In this document: positions 16,829 to 20,964 of the stretch, piece after piece
How the letters are laid out: every line of letters starts with the position of its first letter
Numbering within the stretch: the stretch's first letter is position 1
Origin: Chara braunii
Lineage: Eukaryota; Streptophyta; Charophyceae; Charales; Characeae
Direction: 5' to 3'
Length of the DNA: 20,964 nucleotides
Assembly: GCA_003427395.1 (NCBI GenBank)
Contig: BFEA01000669.1
Span: forward strand, 61,039 to 82,002
Made by a program: the position numbers and the translations under genes
Notes under the pieces: generated by a model
The model's database searches: none
What the model saw: the letters and a program-made list of their open reading frames with translations, nothing else
What the model was told of the DNA's origin: nothing

Positions 16829-17280
16829 CGGTTCTAGTCTATATTGACGACATCCTGGTCTACAGTTGTACCTTAGAGGAGCATTTGATCCACCTTCGCA
16901 CTGTCCTCCAACGATTACATGACCATGGGTTCTATGCGAAGCTCTCCAAATGCCGCTTCGCTCAACCCAAAGTCGACTTCCTGGGGCATCAGGTCTCCGA
17001 GCACGGACTCCACATGGACGACTCGAAGATTCAGGCAATTGTCGACTAGCCCACTCCTACCTCTCTTTCTGCGCTACGTAGTTTCCTTAGGTTGACCAAC
17101 TACTATGGTCATTTTCTTAAAAACTACGCGCAGTATACTGCCCAGCTTACCCCTCAGACCCGTGGACGTCTACCCTTTCATTGGGCCCCGACTCATAAGG
17201 ATGCCTTCTGCTCTCTCAAGCGGCTTGTCACGTCAGCCCCCGTTCTACACCTCCCTGACTACTCTCGTCCATTCATTGTC
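16829..17280 (+). pseudogene. P-type reverse transcriptase C-terminal half, plus strand
   Basis: Starts abruptly at VLVYIDDILVYSCTLEEHL (catalytic DD), then HGFYAKLSKCRF, VDFLGHQVSEHGL, AIVD-stop-PTPTSLSALRSF, LTNYYGHFLKNYAQYTAQL, SAPVLHLPDYSRPF. The TAG at 17047-17049 replaces the usual Trp (TGG). The frame continues unchanged beyond it. No 5' part of RT is present on this strand; the missing part lies head-to-head on the minus strand. The first 61 bp are an inverted copy of 15758-15818 (57 of 61 identical). Confidence 0.88.
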
Positions 17281-17835
17281 ACCACGGACACTTCGGACTT
17301 TGCTATCAGAGTTGTCCTATCTCAGATGTACTCTGCCCCTTCTACTTCACCCGATTCCACGGAGTCTCGACTCCCGCGTATTCCCTGATTCCCTCCTCCA
17401 CCTCCAACGACTACGGCTCACCTCGCACCCATTGAGCCTACTCCTTTAGGAGCCCCCTGCCATATATTCCTGACGTCACTGATGACGGTACAGTCGAGTC
17501 TTGCGATGGAGAGTGTCTGGTTGCTTATCTCTCTCGACAGCTACTTCCCGCAGAGCGTAACTATACTGCCGACGAGTGTGAGGTTCTTGCGCTGGTTTAC
17601 GCTGTTAAGAAGTGGCGTAATCATCTACAAGGTCATACCTTCACAGTGCTCACAGACAACTCTATCCTCGCCGCCTTTCAGACGAAGCCTAAACTCACTT
17701 CTCGACAGGCTCGTTGGTGGCGTGATCTTTCCGAGCTCGACTTCACCATCAATAAGATTTCCGGCGAGAGCAACCGTGTCGTAGATACCTTATCCCGTCG
17801 CCGTGACCTTAAGTGCGATGATCGACAACTATCTG
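17281..17835 (+). pseudogene. P-type RNase H, plus strand, frameshifted
   Basis: Opens with VTTDTSDF (usual TDAS changed to TDTS) and VVLSQ. Frame is lost in a low-complexity Ser/Pro/Thr stretch (about 17340-17470). It then resumes in another frame with CLVAYLSRQLLPAERNYTAD, EVLALVYAVKKWRNHLQGH, VLTDNSILAAFQTKPKL, and ends at RVVDTLSRRRD. These are the standard gypsy RNase H blocks, with the catalytic Glu and Asp visible. Confidence 0.86.
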
Positions 17836-18930
17836 CTCTTTCTGTCTCTACTCCCATTATCCATCCTGATTTCCTTGATGAGTATCGTCGTGCTTACCCC
17901 GAGTTTCTGAGTTTCAATCCATCTACGCTGACTTGCAGGCTGGCAAAATTGTCCCTAACTTTCAGCTCAACCCCTCTGGACTCTTGTACTGGCTTGGGCT
18001 CAATCATCCTCGTACTCCTCGTTTATGTGTGCCTTCTATCGGCCAGCTCTGGGTTCGGGCAGTCACTAAGAGTCATGATCAGCGCGCCGCCGGTCATTTT
18101 GGTGTTTACAAGACTCTTTACCGCCTCTACCGCCATTACTATTGGAGGCACCGTCGCACCTTCGTTAAGGAGTATGTTCGCACGTGCAAGATTTGCCAAG
18201 AGGCCAATATTACCAATCATCCCCCCTACGGTCTTCTTCAACCCTTACCCATTCCTACTCAGCGTTGGACTTCTGTCTCCATGGACTTCATGGGTCGTCT
18301 TCGTGCCATGACGCCATCTTCGTTGTTGTCTGTCGGCTGACTAAGCATGCTCACTTCCTCTGTTGCAAGTATGCTAGCTCAGCTAAAGACATCACCTCAC
18401 TCTATTTCAACCGCATCGCCATTCATCATGGCCTTCCTACTAATATTGTCTCTGACCGTGACCCCCGCTCCACTTCCCACTTTTGGCCAAGACTCCATGA
18501 GATCTACGGCTCTAAGCTTCGCTTCTCCTCTTCTTACCATCCTCAGTGAGACGGACAGACCGAGGTCACCAACAAAACTCTTGGGAATATTCTCAAGAAG
18601 TCTGTTGAGAATGATTCTGATTGGGACCTTTATCTCGCCCATGCCGAGATTGCTTATAACCATGCTATTTCACCAGCCACCGGCATGTCTCCTTACTACT
18701 GTAACTTGGGATATCACCCTCGTGTCCCATCTGATCTCCTTCGCCCATCTCAAATCCATCTTGACACTAAATGCGCTGCCCTTGATGATTGGGTTAAGGA
18801 GATGGACGAAATTCTCAGCAACGCTCGCAAGAGCGTTGCTGACTCCCAGACTCGCATGGCTACTAGCGCCAACCGTTCTCGCATCCACCACCCCTTCAAA
18901 GTTGGCGACGAAGTCCTTGTCGACACACGT
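17836..18930 (+). pseudogene. P-type integrase, plus strand, frameshifted and truncated
   Basis: After a frameshift near 17,905-17,935 come GLLYWLGL and KSHDQRAAGHFGVYKT with YVRTCKICQ, an intact HHCC finger. Then GLLQPLPIP and VSMDFMG (first Asp), a frameshift near 18,310, VVCRLTKHAHF, HGLPTNIVSDRDPRSTSHFW (second Asp), SSYHPQ-stop-DGQTE (Glu), AYNHAISPATGMSPYY and FKVGDEVLVDTR. The similarity stops at about 18930, before any GPY/F module or chromodomain. The DDE triad can be read in pieces but no product is possible. It differs clearly from both the A and M integrases. Confidence 0.87.
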
Positions 18931-19170
18931 TGTCGAACGCATCGGCTCCCACATTTTTGCAAGCGCGGGAGCCCTCCCGGGCATGTCACGCAGGGGTTAA
19001 AGCAAAGACAAAACAAGAGATAACTCGGGAACGACGCAAAATAGTCCTGCGGACCGTCGAGATGGGAGTGATCGCGTCGTTCCGTCACCGGTCTAGCCAA
19101 GTGCGTCATCTGTACATCCCACGGTCCCCTACGACAGGATAGGTTTCCGCGAGGCATAAACTTTCCTTCC
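18931..19170. other. No gene seen; possible LTR start
   Basis: The sequence departs from pol after 18930. TGTCACGC at 18984-18991 resembles the beginning of some gypsy LTRs, but no second copy or matching end was found in the window, so an LTR call is not supported. Confidence 0.4.
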
Positions 19171-19426
19171 CTAAGGGGCTGTCACCACCCTTAGAGGCGT
19201 ATCCCTACCGAGCTACTGACCCACGTGCGAAAACTTTTACATGCAATCGCAGAGGTAGGTCAGCCGAGGGCGTTTGCTCGTTCATTGTAGTATAGATACG
19301 CTTGGTTAACGCCAAACGAACCCGAACGTCATCCGTTCCTAGGGCGCTAATCTCCTAGGTGTGGAGCAAACGTCGGTCGACTAGGATGGTCTCAACCAAG
19401 CGTGAGACCCAAAATCAATCCTAGTC
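19171..19426. other. Dense set of inverted repeats, candidate structured RNA or DNA
   Basis: Perfect stems in order: CTAAGGG/CCCTTAG (19171-19177/19188-19194). CTGACC/GGTCAG (19216-19221/19258-19263) with TGCGA/TCGCA inside (19226-19230/19247-19251). CGTTTGCTC/GAGCAAACG (19271-19279/19364-19372) enclosing GAACG/CGTTC (19324-19328/19334-19338). GACTAGGAT/ATCCTAGTC (19379-19387/19418-19426) with GGTCTCA/TGAGACC inside (19388-19394/19403-19409). The last loop ACCAAGCG (19395-19402) is the exact complement of CGCTTGGT at 19299-19306, so a pseudoknot could form. No known RNA family is recognised. It may also be part of an LTR. Confidence 0.55.
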
Positions 19427-20735
19427 CCTTAGACACACCGTCAAAAGAAAATTTATAACATTCATACATAACAGTAATAATAACCGCACTCATTACGTCA
19501 AAATAAATCAATCGTGGTTGACAAAAATATATCCAATCTGCGATGATAATCGAAATAATTTGAATCATCATAAGATATATGCTAACACAAGATCAAAGTA
19601 CAATTCTGACCACCTCAGGTCGAACACTACAAAATAATCAAACAACCGCCAACAAGGAGTTAGCTACCGACAATAACATTGATGCAACCGACAAGGTATT
19701 CGGCGGCCTTAGTTTTGACTTGATGAGATGTGCTGCCAAAATCATTCATTCCAACCTACCGCTGACCTAAGATTAGGCACGCACACCTGTCTCCATACAT
19801 TCCTAATCTTCTTGGATGACAGATTATTTTGCGGATGATTCTTGATCAGGGGCATTGCTTGAAGTGTTGCATGCCTCTCCCTCTAGGAACTGGTCTGGGG
19901 TGCTCCTCGTCGGAGCACAAGACTCGGATCTCAGAAGTCGGGCCGTCTCCACCAAATCGGCAAAGTACCCCCCCTAGAACGGTCCACTCTCGGTCAATAA
20001 CAGGGGCGGCTCCTGAAGCAACGAACCCCCGCCCCAGATGCTTCCTAGAGATAGAGGATGTGTCCACGACAAGTAGCTTTCAGTTATTTTCATTTCTCCT
20101 AAGTTCAGGGCAACTTAGACGAAAAAAAGTCTGAGAAGATAAAAAATGAGAATCATTTGGACGGGTAAAGACAGATGAGGTCATTCGGGATAGAAAGGGT
20201 CAATCCTCTGGAAAAGGCTAAGTCTATCTAACCTTATCTGCTTTATTTCAATCGAATTCGTTTCACAGTGCACAAAAAATAAAAAAATTTCAAAACAACA
20301 AATCCCTTTTGACATGAAGGCAGGTGATAAGTAAAAAGAAAACAATCTCTTTCCCTTTCTCCAATAGGCAAAATCAATCTCCTTTTCAAGCATTTCTCTA
20401 CCTACCTACAAACAAAGAAAACACGTTCGAAAGAAAGCAGTACCATCGCAAACTCAAGTCAGATTTTTCCATTCACATGCATGACTCGCACGACTTTCCT
20501 CTACCTTTTCTTTCGAACATTCAAACAACAAGGTCAAGCAGAGTGTGGGTTCACACATGTGTGAAGGGATATCTGAGTCATTCAACTAACCTTGAGTGAA
20601 GTTTGGTCTGGCTCGCTCAAGAAAGTCGGATAATATTCCAATCAGAAGAAAATAATCGTTGTTGAAGCCGAAATGAGATAACCCTCACGAAGGGTATTCT
20701 CAACAACAAGTCTCATATCATCATATGATCCCAAC
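19427..20735. other. No gene recognised; several perfect stem-loops
   Basis: AAGATTAGG/CCTAATCTT (19769-19777/19802-19810), GTGCTCC/GGAGCAC with loop TCGTC (19900-19906/19912-19918), GGGGCGG/CCGCCCC (20003-20009/20029-20035), CTAAGTT/AACTTAG (20099-20105/20112-20118), and nested GTTGTT/AACAAC (20658-20663/20702-20707) enclosing GAGATAACCC/GGGTATTCTC (20675-20684/20692-20701, two mismatches). Open frames here are short and without motifs. The area is AT-rich at 19440-19600 and 20130-20460. Confidence 0.6.
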
Positions 20736-20923
20736 GTCCCAAATTGTCTCAATGCAGTCCCAGTGCACCTTGACCACCAAGGATAGTCCCAATCAACCGC
20801 AAGTCCATGCCGCCTTCAATCACCATGTCCTCTCATAATAGCCACATCGCCCATGTCGGCCCCGATCTCAAAATCAGTCCCACCTGGTCCCAAAATGGTC
20901 CCAAGTGGTTTTGGGCGGTCCCA
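20736..20923 (+). repeat. Cluster of seven GTCCCA hexamers
   Basis: GTCCCA starts at 20736, 20757, 20786, 20877, 20887, 20898 and 20918, all in the same orientation. About 0.05 would be expected by chance in this length. The last copy reads GGTCCCAC, which fits the GGNCCCAC core of plant class I TCP factors. Nothing else shows regulatory function. The rest of the window (to 20964) holds no feature. Confidence 0.6.
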
Positions 20924-20964
20924 CACCATCGTCTGCAACACCAGATAGTCAAGAACTCAAAACC

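Noticed and set aside
19216-19263. Hammerhead ribozyme (retrozyme) because of CTGA...CGAAAAC
   Set aside because: The conserved CUGAUGA box is absent and the stems do not match the three-way hammerhead layout.
18984-19442. A complete LTR starting TGTCACGC
   Set aside because: No second copy, primer-binding site or polypurine tract could be matched to it within the window.

Overview
This window looks like repeat-rich, gene-poor nuclear DNA of a eukaryote of the green lineage. It contains decayed Ty3/gypsy LTR-retrotransposons of chromovirus type, a primer-binding site of the plant initiator-tRNA-Met type, long di-nucleotide microsatellites, isolated N bases, and many short inverted-repeat elements. 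The chromodomain integrase tail reminds me of elements from charophyte algae (Chara-like). That is an impression from memory and carries low confidence. I found no intact host gene; every recognisable protein-coding stretch is retrotransposon pol.

Left third (1-7,700): after two microsatellites and two foldbacks, at least eleven copies or remnants of one short non-autonomous element family occur at 0.5-0.8, 1.35-1.7, 2.2-2.8, 5.9-6.3 and 7.1-7.7 kb. Most copies are 140-200 bp and one is 292 bp. They begin near ACCACCAGTAC, end near GTACTGGTGGT, and sit between TTAA tetranucleotides. Several stand end to end around one shared TTAA, which makes large palindromes. I read them as TTAA-targeting MITEs; no transposase is present in the window.

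Middle (7,700-11,700): two foldback/tandem areas, a (CT)n tract edged by Ns, a plus-strand LTR ending at about 10,596 followed by a primer-binding site, then a leader region without recognisable gag.

Right half (11,700-18,930): three gypsy pol remnants. Element A (minus, 11.76-13.52 kb) keeps frameshifted RT, RNase H and integrase. Element M (minus, 13.59-15.76 kb) has a 3' LTR, a chromodomain and an integrase. Element P consists of an RT segment on minus (15.76-16.83 kb), fused in frame to the M integrase zinc finger, and a head-to-head plus-strand copy (16.83-18.93 kb) with RT, RNase H and integrase. The M-type LTR is present twice in inverted orientation (about 9.8-10.6 and 13.6-14.2 kb).

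Right end (18,930-20,964): no gene. A 256-bp segment (19,171-19,426) has an unusually dense, mutually compatible set of stems, including a loop-to-upstream complementarity that would make a pseudoknot. Further stem-loops follow, and then a cluster of seven GTCCCA hexamers. The two most interesting items are the TTAA element family and the 19.2-19.4 kb structured segment.
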